DNA of 64,000 nt, taken from assembly GCA_910890315.1 (NCBI GenBank), contig CAJVGD010000022.1, positions 208,763 through 272,762 of the forward strand, written 5' to 3'. The translations under genes and the position numbers were made by a program. Position 1 is the first letter of the stretch, and the number at the start of each line of letters is the position of its first letter. The notes beneath the pieces were generated by a model, which did not search any database, was not told the origin of the DNA, and saw nothing but the letters and a program-made list of their open reading frames with translations. This DNA is from Serendipita indica DSM 11827 (Eukaryota > Basidiomycota > Agaricomycetes > Sebacinales > Serendipitaceae). Shown piece by piece: positions 10,609 through 24,591 of this stretch.

Positions 10609-12372
10609 CTATACGCTGCCTTTACCCAGTATCTCTTCATTGAACTCCCTTCCGATCAGCATTCGGCGAACTTCTTGGGTTCCAGCCCCGACAGCGTATA
10701 ACCGCGCATCCCTCAGGTAGCGTCCAGTAGGATATTCTATGGGAATCAACATGTAGCTTCAAAGGAGTTAGGGATGATACATACCATTGATATATCCATT
10801 CCCGCCTAGACATTGCATCGCCTCCAAGGCAATCTCGATGGCCTTCTCGGTCGAGTAGAGAATCGCACCAGCACAATCCTAACAAGACACTAAGGACTCC
10901 AGTAGAAAGCTAGTGAAAGCGAGCTCACTCGTCGGCTGATTTCCCCTTTATCACACGCCCGAGCGACAGCGTAGACATAGCTGCGTGCTGAATTCAACTT
11001 GACGTACATATCCGCTATTTTACCCTGAGTCAAATATGAGCATTTGCCAAACGAGTGGCCACGTTCCGCGTACCTGCATTAGTTGGAACGTCGCGACGGG
11101 CTTGCCAAATTGCGACCTCTCATGAGAGTAAAGAAGAGCCGTCGAGAAAGCCGCTTGGGCGATTCTAACCAAATGAGACACAAAAGGGCACAGACGCAAG
11201 AATAACGCACCCAAGCGGACCACCACTCAGTACGAGTCGCTCGAGGTCGAGGCCAGACATCAGGACGGCGGCACCACCATCCACTTTCCCGAGCACATTC
11301 TCTGGAAGCTAGATATAGTGTTTGTTTTGTAGACTGGCCAAAGCATACCTTCGGGGACCTCGCAGCCTTCAAAAATGAGTTCTGCTGTATCACTCCCTCT
11401 CATTCCAACCTTGTCGAGTTTGGTGCCCGTACGGAAGCCCTTCATTCCTTTTTCTATGATGAACGCCGTGATGCCTCTGGACTTTTTCTCTGGTGACGTC
11501 TTCGCGTACACAACTAGCGTGTCAGCAATGGGTCCGTTCGTAATCCTAAGGCGGTTATAGAATGATGAATGGCTAAAGGGAGATAACGCACCAGAACTTG
11601 GTCCCATCCAGTATATATCTATCGCCCTTCTTCACTGCTTTCAACTTCATTGAAACCACGTCCGACCCAGCATTGTGCTCGGACATTGCAAGAGCTCCAA
11701 CCTAAGTAGTCACATAAACTCCCCTATTTCACGGATTACCGAGACCAAACTTGCCTTTTCGCCTGAAATCAGCGGTGGCAGATACTTGCTCTTTTGCTCT
11801 TTCGTGCCGTGTCTGTGAATCTGGTTGACACAAAGATTGGAATGTGCGCCATATGATAGTGCGACGGAAGCCGACGCGCGAGATAGCTCTGTACCAAACC
11901 TCGGTCAGTCCGATGAAGCGTCCCTACCCGGTACACTTGCCCTCCATAGCGATGACGTGCATAAAGTAACCCATTTCTAGACCACCATACTCGCTCGAAC
12001 ACGTGATTCCCAGCAGCCCCATTTCGCCAAATTGCTTCCACATGTCCATTGGAAACTGGTTCGTCTTGTCAATCTCGTCCGCTCGTGGCAGCAAGCTACG
12101 TTGCGCAAACGTTTCTATAGAGCTACGGAACTGCATCACGTCGTCAGTGATTGCCAATGAATATCATGCGTGCTCACTTCCTGTTGTTCGTCCGTCAAAC
12201 CGGCTACCGGCATGTTGTAGAAACCTCCAAAGGAGTCTTCAAGAGATCGAGGCGATGCACTTATCCATCTCTTCACATTTGAGACTCTGTTTCTTGCGCA
12301 ATTGAAACTGGTTGGTCGCGCTAGCGATGATGCGCGGACGTATGGAGTGGACTTGAGGCAACCACGAAGCAT
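10609..12372 (-). CDS. isovaleryl-CoA dehydrogenase, mitochondrial
   Basis: Acyl-CoA dehydrogenase of leucine breakdown: oxidises isovaleryl-CoA to 3-methylcrotonyl-CoA with FAD, passing electrons to ETF in the mitochondrial matrix. The start at 12372 gives a basic, Ser-rich presequence ([16 protein letters not shown]). Conserved blocks follow: [82 protein letters not shown], then [16 protein letters not shown]. In the last, the Glu is the catalytic base position characteristic of isovaleryl-CoA dehydrogenase rather than other acyl-CoA dehydrogenases. It ends [26 protein letters not shown]. About eight short introns. No lesion seen. The specific assignment rests on the helix-G Glu block and overall pattern. 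Confidence 0.85.
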
Positions 12373-12695
12373 AGAACCTCCTATGGTTTGGTAGTTGTGG
12401 TCGTTGGATCTGGTGGGGTTTAAGATGCAAGTCGAGCCGGGAACAAGGTCCGGCCGTCGAGCATCCACCTGACTCTTCCAGAGATTGTCATTGAAATGTC
12501 TTAGTTCGAATCTTATGTACAGAGTGACTTCGACTGGCAAAGACGCAGAGAACGAAAGGAGGATACATAACAAGAAAGACTAGGAGACATGATACGTGCA
12601 CCTTCCGAGATTGATTCCCAATCCGTATACTACATGCTGTTTCGTAAAAGTCCAGCCTCGAGGCCTCTAACGTTCCCTATAAAGATATCCGCCGG

Positions 12696-15600
12696 CTATA
12701 GATGGTCGTCGTTACTGGTGAAGCTGAGAAGGTCACCCAAATGGTGCTCATCTTCTGGACGGAGTACGAGACTACCAGGCGATCCAGGTGCGATCGAGTA
12801 GTCCGCCGTCGTCGTCGTTGGCGACATCTCCATGGGCATGGAAGAGCGGCCCTGGCGTCGATTTCGAGACGGAGTCTGTGGCCCCGAATTGCGAGAGTTG
12901 ACAGATAACAGTTGGCTACTATCTTGAACAGATGCGATGTCACGTCCTGCATTTCGGGCAGCCACTTTGCCAAGAACGAGCGTGGGCGACGGTGGAGGCG
13001 ATCCATCGTGAGCGTCGTACAGCGACATGCCATCCAGACCATCCCCGTACCCGGTCTCCTGTAACAGCATCGTCATCGATTGATTGGTTTTGGGTACCGC
13101 GACCGACGAGGCCACGCTAGATCCACGGTGATGTCGGCTGTTTAGCGACCCATTCCGTTGAAGCTGCGATACGTGAGATGATTCATCTTCAATTGGCGTT
13201 GCTTCTTGATGGGTGATGTAGATTTTGGAGCGATTGGGTGGTGTTTCCGCAGAGGCACGACCGGGATGGAAATCGAATGACGGTCGACCTCCACCATAAT
13301 CATCGACGATTGTCGGATATGAAATGTCATCCAAACCATCCGAGTCTTTCTGCGAGCGCCTTTGGGGTGTAGACTAAAAGTCGTTCAGCGAGGACCAAAG
13401 AAGTCGTGAGAGAGAACATACATTTCGTACGCCGACTGCGGATTTGAGAATCGAAATCTCTTTTTCCATCCATCTCAATCGGGCCATTGCTTCGCCGAGC
13501 TTTTCCTCCAGTTCTTCGACATATCGGTTGGTCTCGATGAGTTCCACCTTCAACTCGTCGTTGCTCTGCTTTGTCACCTTTGCTTCCTTCTTGGACTCGG
13601 CCAGTGCAAATAGGAGAGCCTCTTTCTCGAGCTCATGGCGGTCTTTGAGCTGTTGAAGGGTGGCTTGATGTGCCGCTTGGTTTGCATCCACGGGGGATCG
13701 GTTGGACTTGGGTTCCGAGCCCTGAAGCAGCGAGCTAGACGAGCCATTTGTGCGTCCGGGGGTAGTCGATGTCGGAGAAGGAGCAGACGATGGGTCAGAC
13801 TTGAACCCTTGCGTATCCAGTCTCTTTAGGGCAGAGTCATAGGGACGGCCACCAGAAAACTGTTTCCACGAGTCGGTGCTTCGTCCGCTCCTTTCTTCCC
13901 AATCGCGATGATCACCGAGTAGATGGTTTAGCCTTCGACTTGAAGCGCCGTATGGCATCCCAACGGTGGGGGGTATAGGTGACGATGCAAGCGAGCGTGT
14001 GCCGCTGAACCCACCAAAATCTCGCTCCATGCCATCACGTCGATATCCGAGGACGCTCGCACTTCTCCATGCTGCTTGCCGGTGCACCCCAGCTCCATCT
14101 TCATGGAGTACTCCAGCCGCCGCGAAAGCTCGAGCAGTCCGTGGGCCAAGTTGAAGCTCAAGGCTCGTGCGCGAGTCTGGTCGAGCGCTTGACTCGAACG
14201 ACGGCCTGCCCTCCGAGATGCGATGCATCGAGGTTGTTCGATATCCAGGATCGTCAAAACTAGGTCCACGGCCACCCTCGTTCCCAACAGTGACAGAGCG
14301 TTGTAGTCGTGCCATCCGCGAGCCTTCGTATACACTGGATAGGCGTGATGACGGTCGCCGGGCGTGTCCAAGCTGTGCCAGTGGAGCACTTCTTGAGGAG
14401 CGTGGAGATTCCGTGTCCGATGTCTTGGCTCCGGCAGCACGCCCAGAGAAGAGTTTACGGAGAGACGTCTTGCTGCTACTATCTCCATCACTCCGCTCCT
14501 TTTCTGCGTCGAACTGAGGGAGCGCTCCCCGTTCTTTGGGAGCTCGGGAATGAGGTGAGTTAGAAACTGGGGAAACACCAAATGGTGAATCGGTGGATTC
14601 AAGCTTTGTACTTGCAGACTCGGTCAGCGCACGGAGTCTCTGTTGAATAGGGACATCCTGTTGGCGCAGCTTCGCCGCGCTGGGAGTAGGAATGGAAGAA
14701 GCTTGCAGCGCCCGTTTTGGAGGAGACGAGGTTGCAACTGGTTCCAAATCCATTTCACCCAACGGGTCCTCCTTCGACTTGACCTTGCTTCCATTGTCCA
14801 AACGTGGGTGAAGCAGGATTTCTTCAACAGAACGGTCGCTGCGCATCGATCCAAATCCGTCAGAGGCGACAGTAGCAATCGTAACATCTGGACCCATAGG
14901 CACACTAGTGGTATCACTAAGTTGTGTCGCATTAGCTAGAGGAGGTTAGCAACGGTCTCGTCAAGTAGATATCGGACGCACGTGGGTTGGCCGCAGAAGG
15001 TGTGAGGTGATTGGGACTGAGCATCGCAAGTAGATCAGGGTCGAGGTTCTCCAGATCCAAGCTAGGGCGTGTTCTCTCCTTCGTTGCCTGTACGACAGAT
15101 TCTCCCGATACTGGAGGGTCGACAACGAGCGACGGGAACGGGAATGTCTGTCCATCGTCTGTAGAGACTGGAGTGACCACAGTCGTCGATGTCGCGGTGG
15201 CAGAGGACGTGGACTGCGATTGCTTCCTTTTGTCGAAGTCGGAGCATCAGACTCTTCTAGTCTAGTTGTATATTGCTGGGGTGTCGCCGTGAAAACATCG
15301 GAACTTCGGTTTGCATCCCCGTTACCCGTTGGAGGCTCGGCAGCGGGGCTAGCTTTCGATAGCATTGAGCCATTTTGACTTTGTGCAGGCGTCCTCCGTT
15401 CCTGCTCCTCGATCAATTCTTTCATCCTGTCCACAGCTCCCTTGAGATCACTGAGATTCCACCGTCCCCACTCGTCGGCAGGACCGTATCCTCCTTTTGA
15501 TGGAGTGTTGACACCACTTTCCAAACGCAAAACGCTACCCGGCGTAACCGAAGCGTTGGCCGGGAATGACGCCGTGCTGTGAGTGCGTACGAGATTCATC

Positions 15601-17941
15601 GTACTTTGCTGCTCTACGAGTTTTTGTAGCTGGCGAGCCAGGTCGCCCAACAGACCACGCTCAATGTTTGATATCTCTGCGTCGGAGGTGACCGCAGACA
15701 GCGGAGACGACTGGCCGCTTGCATCGAGAGTGCGTTGAGGGACTGTGAGAGTCGAGGGCTTTGTCTCTGTAGACTTTTGTGGAGGAGACCTGGCTGGACT
15801 GGTTGGCAAGGGTGGGGCCTCCACTCCCTGTTGATGGACATTTTCGTCGCTCATTGCGGCACGCTCCGAGTACGCTCTCTCCGAATTGTGTCGTTGAAGC
15901 GAAACATCTGCGTCTCCGACTAGGTGTGACTGATCGACGTTGTGATGAGTTACAGTGGCGTGGTGAGACGCAGTGTGATTCGATTCATGACCAATCGTAC
16001 TCTCGTATTCTCCTTCGAAGAGGTTTTCGTCGAGGACGCTTCGGTCCTCACTCTCCTCCTCAATGGTATGATCGGGACTGGTATCCTCAATTGGGCTGAG
16101 GATGATACCATCACTGCCGACTCGTATACCTCCAAATCCGTAGCCACTTTCGGTTCGGACACTGGCCGTGCGCAAACTTCGTTCGTCCACTTCGATGTGA
16201 GGGTCGAGACCCGGAGGTCGCATGAGCCCAGTGACACCAGTAAGATACCCTGCGTGATTGACAGAGGGACTATGCCGACCCATCGCGACGGCAGATGGAA
16301 GAGACGGACTGGCACGCCCATGGGTCGGATAGTATGGTGGCGCCAGTTCACCCTCCGCTACAACGTGTTCGCGACTGCCGTTTGCATACCCAGACTGAAT
16401 CGCTTCTCGACTACCGCTCATCGGGGTTCCGAACACCTGTCCCAGCCTAGTGTAGCTCGAAGGCGTATCAATAGAGTGCCGAGCGACTCGTGGGTTGTAC
16501 CCAAACCGGGACGCGCTGCCGGGCGTTTGTTGCAGAATAGCCGACGACGGGCCCTGGGAGTGAATATTTGAATAGACCTGGTAGGCCGGAACGTTCGGCA
16601 TGATCGTGTCGACGGACGCGCGAGTGGTGTTCATGGGCCTGCTGGGTGTAGTGGCGCTACGTTGAAGAGACGATGTGGGTGTTTCGGTGAGCTCGTCTGT
16701 GGAAACCGAGGCAGAAGTAGCCATCGATGGTTCTCGTTCCCGCGACTTGGACCGCTGACTCTTTTCCTCGTCCTTTGAAGTGGATCCAGAGGTCGAGCGC
16801 GAAAACGAAAATGGGTTCTTGAATCCCTTGAGCGAGGGCAAGGTGCTCCTAAACGACGACTTTCTTGGACGTGGTGGTGGCTCTTTTGACCGGGCTGCAG
16901 CAAGGTCTGTCGAGCTGACATGACCTTGAGACGGCAATGATTCCGAAATCGAGGTATCGGCCTGCTGGCTCAGCGAATGAGTCGAACGAGACTGGAGTGC
17001 TTCGCTACCCGCACGGAAATGTCCACTGCCTGCATAGGTTGACTCAGTAGCCGTCCCAAGCGCCAAGCTGTGGTTCGAAACACTCTCGTTGAGCCTACTC
17101 GCGGCACTAAGACTGGGATTGCGGCTCAGGGGTACGGTGCTGACGGAGGGACTCCATGAAGAAGCACTTGCAGAAGAGTTGATGGCTCTCTCCACACCAG
17201 CAGAGTGAGGTGGATGTAGGAGACCGGTTGCTTCCAAGAGGCATTGAGATCACCGGCAGACGACGGGTTTGACGTGTCTAATCCCATGGACACGGCTCGT
17301 TCCGCCTCCCTCGCCCGTAAAATACTTTCGCGCTGCTGGAGTGGGCCAAATAATCCTTCTGGCGGGATAAGTCCATTGATAAGAGGAATATGCGAGTCGG
17401 AGACCGATGAAGAAAACTCTTCCCGCGTCGGCGTGATTGTGGACAAGTTTGCCACCTGTGAGGCTGGCACATATGTTACGCCGGGGACCCAGCTTGCACT
17501 GGAAGCAAATGTTGAGGATGCGCGAGGTGAGCTTTGCGGGCTGGAACCAGAGATACTATAAGGATCGGTGTTTTGTCGAAGAATACCAGGCGGTCGAGGG
17601 ATAGCTGATCGTGTTTGACCAGCACTCCACGTTTCGAGACCTGGCGGTGTGGCTGGAATGCCCCCATTCAGACTCGAACGTCGTACAACTGGTTCTCGAA
17701 AGCTTCCTGCGACTGGGTGATGTTAGTTGACAGCACAGCATAACGACGAGACAGGCTCACCTGGACTGGGCGATGACTGGAGGCTGACTCTCCTTTCTGG
17801 GCTTTTCCCTCTAGCTGGGCTCTTTCCGCGTTTTCCTTGTTCAGGAGATTTGACGAGTCTGTTTCCTTTTGGCTTGGGAATGCGAGTCGGATTTGGAGAC
17901 GTGGGTGGCGAATTGAGGGCGGCGGTGGCGACAGATGCCAT
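12696..17941 (-). CDS. large Ser-rich coiled-coil protein of unknown function
   Basis: A protein of roughly 1,650 residues. The ATG at 17941 opens MASVATAALNSPPTSPNP, followed by a basic KSPEQGKRGKSPARGKSPERR stretch and long low-complexity Ser/Pro/Thr regions with clusters such as KGFKNPFSFSRSTSGSTS. A short helix carries REAERAVSMG. A C-terminal coiled coil of about 80 residues runs from HELEKEALLFALAESKK to RLRWMEKEISILKSAV. A final acidic tail holds DEHHLGDLLSF. No catalytic domain is recognised; composition suggests a phosphorylated cytoskeletal or cell-polarity scaffold (inference only). The splice 13374-13412 joins VGVRN to STPQRRSQKD cleanly. Two places near 17232-17255 and 15228-15231 need a one-base shift to keep the frame open (see findings), so the gene may be damaged or the sequence slightly wrong there. 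Confidence 0.6.
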
Positions 17942-18396
17942 TGTAAATAATGTCACAAAAGATTCACACAATTAATACTTGAATAGGGATGTCGAGACGG
18001 GGACGAGAGGGGTGGGAGACCTGTACTTTTGAGGGGCCGCGGAGCTGGTGGCAGACTGGGATTGGTTAGCATCCGGAGATCGATCCTCGACGGCCAAGAG
18101 ACAATGCTCACAGTCTTCCTCCCGGGTCTCTGCGCGTGCCTTTGCTGTGGCCAATGCCTTGTCCGACTGAAAGCGGCGTTTGGTAGACGACCAAAGGCGG
18201 CGAATGCAGACGACGGAGATGTAATATTTCGGGTGTTGTGCGTTTATAGGTGCAGACAGCAAGTTTCGTTTGTATTTTTGGAGAGCGTGCCGTGTTGGGT
18301 CAAGTTAGGCGTGGTATGTCAGGCGCGTTATCAGAGATAATTTGAAGCAGAAGAATGCAGGTATAAATCAGCATTTGATGACAGGTTGAAGATGGT
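17942..18396. other. intergenic, no gene seen
   Basis: A 96-codon minus frame (17972-18262) exists but has no recognisable domain and probably reflects the 5' untranslated region or promoter of the Ser-rich gene. Confidence 0.35.
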
Positions 18397-18860
18397 TTAA
18401 GGATCCCACTGCGCACCTTGCGAGAAGAACCGGGCAACCTTGGACGATGAAGGCTCGTTCAAATCGAGAAATTCCGAATCCCGGAGCTCTAGAAGACGTA
18501 GGACAATCTACAGGACCAAACTCAAGTGTTAGCAGCAAGTCATTGTTGCAAAAACATCCAAAGGAGACGTACGGGATTCTCTAACTACGTTGTAAAGGCA
18601 AGGAGAACCCTTACAAGCGCACCAGATGCCGTTAGAGTCCGTCAAAATGTCCTTGTCGTCGCCCGCGATGGCGCCAGAAACTTGGTGCGGTCAATGGTTT
18701 CTTCGACCACTCGCAGCCCTGCGGGTGCGCATGCCGCCAAAAGAACGGCGTCGAACGTCGAGAAATAAGCTTGAATATACATTTACTCACGCGTCGAAAC
18801 GGCGCTGATGGACGGGTGGATATATCGTGTAAACGACGCTTGGATTGGACACAACATTAT
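18397..18860 (-). CDS. small unrecognised gene, partly reconstructed
   Basis: Found by splice joining; it lacks any long single frame. The last exon is convincing: after an acceptor (CTGTAG) near 18510 it reads IVLRLLELRDSEFLDLNEPS then SSKVARFFSQGAQWDP and stops at 18397. Upstream, an exon near 18770-18650 reads FDAVLLAACAPAGLRVVEET then IDRTK. It then appears to continue as VSGAIAGDDKDILTDSNG only if one base is added near 18678-18680. Donor GTGAGT and acceptor TTCAAG bracket a likely intron near 18785-18800; the upstream ATG (about 18857) is tentative. No family recognised. It lies tightly between the fumarate reductase 3' end and the Ser-rich gene. Confidence 0.4.
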
Positions 18861-18917
18861 GTAGAACACATGCAGCGAATAATGAAAGAGAGAGATGAAA
18901 ACACAAACCAACCGTGT

Positions 18918-21062
<2,145 letters not shown>

Positions 21063-21550
21063 GGTTGCTGAAATTTGGACGGGATGAGTGGCTAACGCGA
21101 TAGGGATCAACAACAAAGTCACGCAGGTGGCAAGGAATGCATACCAGAAGAGATAACGTGGACTTGTATGCCGCGCTTTGTGACGTTGAAGCAGCGACGG
21201 GAGAGGTGGAGTCCAAGATGGAGAGGATGTTTGTGCGGGGTGATTCTAACCGGAGTAGACAGCTTTATAATGTGTGATTGGCAGCGGATTCTGCCCAGTT
21301 TATCGTCCCGGACCCGGTCATCCATTGCCGGTTGGCCATGGATCCTTTGCTTGGGCGTCAAATCACGGGTTGCGCATTGAACACGTCATGTGATTCAAAG
21401 TCACGAGCATTTATTTTCAACAATTTCAGACGATCGGGGCGACGCCGTGTCGGCCGTCTTACTCTACACTCTGCTATCCAGTCGGTCGATTGTACGTAGC
21501 ATGGACATTTATTCATTGTAGACCGATACTCTTGCTTCTACTCGTTCAAT
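21063..21550. other. intergenic between fumarate reductase and reductase gene A
   Basis: Promoter region of the minus-strand fumarate reductase gene and 3' flank of ferric reductase gene A. No coding signal. Confidence 0.4.
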
Positions 21551-23857
21551 TTACCATCCAAATGTCTCTGACCGGAGATGCATCTCCTTGCACGTCGCCG
21601 AACCTCGAAGAATGTCCCACTGAACCCTTGCGACCGCGTTTGACGCGCTCGTCAGGAAAGACAGCGGCCCGCATACTAACCGTGGTTAGGACCACAATCA
21701 CGACCTTGGTATTGAATGCTCACCAGCGACCGCGGTATACCCAGTCCAGCTTGTAGCTCTTGAGGAGACGAGTCCAGCAATATCAGGGCGTCCGATAATG
21801 ACTTGACCGAGAGAGCCGTCGTCCAATGTCGCCTCTTTCTCCGATTCTCGACTTTCGACTCGTCCCTCTTCGCCGGTAGAGTCTCCAGTAATGTGGACGT
21901 AGAACTCGATGGTACCTCCCGCCGCGCGAATCACACTCTGGGCTCCAAGCAGCTGTGCCTCGCAGGCCTTGACGACGTCTATAGATAATCTGTGAGCTCC
22001 GTACTATTACTGGACATTTTTATACTTACCACGATGCTTTGCAGAAAGGACGACGTCCACCGTCTTGCAAATGCCCGTCTTCTGCTTCATAGAGCGCGCA
22101 AGATCCGACAGGATGGGCGTAATAAACGTCAGTCCCATCCCACCAGCAAGAAGGAGCACGCTGTCGTAGGAGCGAAGAGTGTTGGCGCCTGACTCTCCAT
22201 ATGGACCATCGAGAATGACGGGGAACTGGCGTGTAGGAGCTTCTTGCGCCGCGCAGTCACCCAGAGAGTGGGTAAATCCGGACTCAATCTTTACCAGGAA
22301 TACCAGTTCGTTGTTCTTGGAGCCGTCTTTCGCGTCGGCACCGGGCAGCGATGAAATCGTAAATGGATGCGACTCGAACGGGCGAATATGGAGAAATCGC
22401 ACAAAGATGTGCATCCCAGGTCGCCACTTGATGTTGGTCGGTATCGTCACACGTACGAACCCGTTTTGGAGGGAGAGTTGGGCACGATGCTTGAAGAGAA
22501 CGTTGGTGATCACCATGTATACAAAGCGGGCGAGGAATCCAAGCCGAAGAGCCCCAGAGTAATCTTCATATACAAGCTAGTGATCTCAGGGTGAGCCTAA
22601 CCGCGCGACTTTCCTCCAAATGGCTTACTCGGTGTCAAGCAGGCCGAATCCATGGTAGTACAGGAATCCAATGAACACTACGAGCAGCAGTGAGCGGTTT
22701 TGCCAATCCATTTTGCCGGAAACCTACTGATAGAGGCCGCTATGTGCAAGAGATAGAAGCCTTCGTAGAGATGATGCCGAATCATTGGCAAGCTTCCCAA
22801 CCACAGCCAGAGGAGTGCACCCAGCGCCGCGAATCCGCTCCACCAAATATACTGCCGAGTATCAACAACATCACGAGCGACTGCTCAGGACTCACATCGG
22901 AAACGTAGTGTTGACGGAACGGGAGCTCGCTATTTTAATGTCAGGTATGCTCATCTCTTAATGAGCCAAAAGTGACTCACGAGCATGCTTGAACGATCAT
23001 CGAGATGGTGTGGACAAGAGACATGTACACTAGGTGAACGTCAGCGCAGTGGCATTGGAACTTGGCAAGCTTACCGATCAAGAACGCGACCCCTTGGTGA
23101 AACACTTGGAGCTTCTCGTGAGAGACGCCTGTCAACTGTTCAACCGACGACGGAGAGCGAAAGGCACCATGGCGTACCGACGACCCAGGAGATGAGATTT
23201 CGCTTGGCTCCGAGGACGCTGTACATTGTATTCAGCGCCGTCGTCATTCAATCAGAATGGCTACCCACAAGACGAACGGGATCAAGGCAGTCGCAATCCA
23301 CTCCGAACGCAGCGCCAATGGAGGACTACCATCTGCCGCTCGTCAATACAGGGACACCGCATATACAATATGTACGTACAGAATGGCGCGCTGTAATAGT
23401 ACCTGGCGACCCAGCAGTAGAGACTCGTGAACAAGAGTGCGATGAACAGCATAATGTTGGGTCCCAAAGACCCAATGGTCCATACAGTATTCACGATGCG
23501 GGAAACCGAGTACGGTAGACGCGGATAGGAGAATAGACGCAGAAGGGCAAGGAGCTTCTTTGGCACGACCTGTGGAGTCCGATTGACCCTAGGGCGAACG
23601 TTCAGCAGGTTGCTCGTGTGATTGAAATTATAAGAATTTTACCTCGCCCACAAAGTGATTACTTTGAGCCAGCGTGCCACAAAGAAGACGGCGAGAGTCG
23701 CAAGGCAAAACCAGACGGTGCCATAGCCATACTTGACGCTATCTGCATAGCGATCACCACGCATTGCTTGATACTCTATGAGCTCTTCCATTGTAGGAAC
23801 ATAGTGTCCGTTGAGCATATAACCCCCGAGGAACATACGACGAGCGATGGTCTTCAT
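21551..23857 (-). CDS. ferric/cupric reductase, tandem copy A (FRE family)
   Basis: Plasma-membrane metalloreductase of the Fre/NOX-like family: moves electrons from NADPH through FAD and two hemes to external Fe3+ or Cu2+. The start at 23857 gives MKTIARRMFLGG and NGHYVPTMEELIEYQAMRGD, then the first membrane helix (TVWFCLATLAVFFVARWL) and further membrane exons. The flavin motif HPFTISSLPG is complementary to about 22345-22375, the NADPH motif GGMGLTFITPIL to about 22105-22150, and the last exon has the conserved CGPLSF (about 21670), ending SETFGW at 21551. Several introns. The 3' half is nearly identical to copy B at 24592-26910, including an intron. The neighbouring CTR copper transporter suggests copper uptake. 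Confidence 0.85.
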
Positions 23858-24591
23858 GGCGAAGGAAAGGGACAACAAGTGGATAGTGAGGTTGAGCACC
23901 ATTGGCCATTTTATGTCGTGAATACACGCGAAAATGCCTCGGAGTTCGGATGCCACCGAGATAGATATGAGGTCTCAAGTCAGATGGCGCGGCAGGCACC
24001 AAAGTGGGCTCTCCAGACATCTGGAAGCCAATAGTAGAAAGGAAATTAACGAGAAGTGCTGTGGCCCCGTCACTTCGGAGCCGACGGTGTTTGGGAAGAT
24101 GCTGAACGCCGATGGCATAAATCCCTCATTGGCCCTTTATCATATTTCTACGCCGATGACTGCCAATCCCCGCATAAAATAATTCCTCATGTATATGGAC
24201 CATCACGTGTCGGCTCCTCGGCAGAATAATTGGGTTAAAGTTATTCTTATGCTCGTGGTGTATGGATATTACAACTTTGAGCTAGCCTTTCTTGGCTCAG
24301 GTACCAAACTCTTAATCTCGACTGTGAGTCAGTTTTGCCACCAACGATTGCTAGAAGTTTGCCCCGGACAAAGGCAATCAGGACAGTCTCGCTCACATGA
24401 GTCCACCGCAATTCGAGGACGCTTACTTACTCGGATAAAGAGATCCGAGGGAATGAACACGACATGTATCGCCAGTCGGGGATGTGGACATGAGTCGCTT
24501 TGTCTCGAGCGCGAAGGTTGGTCAGACTCATTTAATTTTTATGTACGTGCGGCTTGTATTTCGTAAAATTCAAAGTGTTTCTTCGTTCAAT
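23858..24591. other. intergenic between the two reductase genes
   Basis: Promoter of copy A and 3' flank of copy B. A 125-codon plus-strand frame (24189-24566) has no recognisable domain and is not called. Confidence 0.45.

Noticed and set aside
24189-24566. 125-codon plus frame between the reductases
   Set aside because: No homology or motif; an intergenic chance frame.
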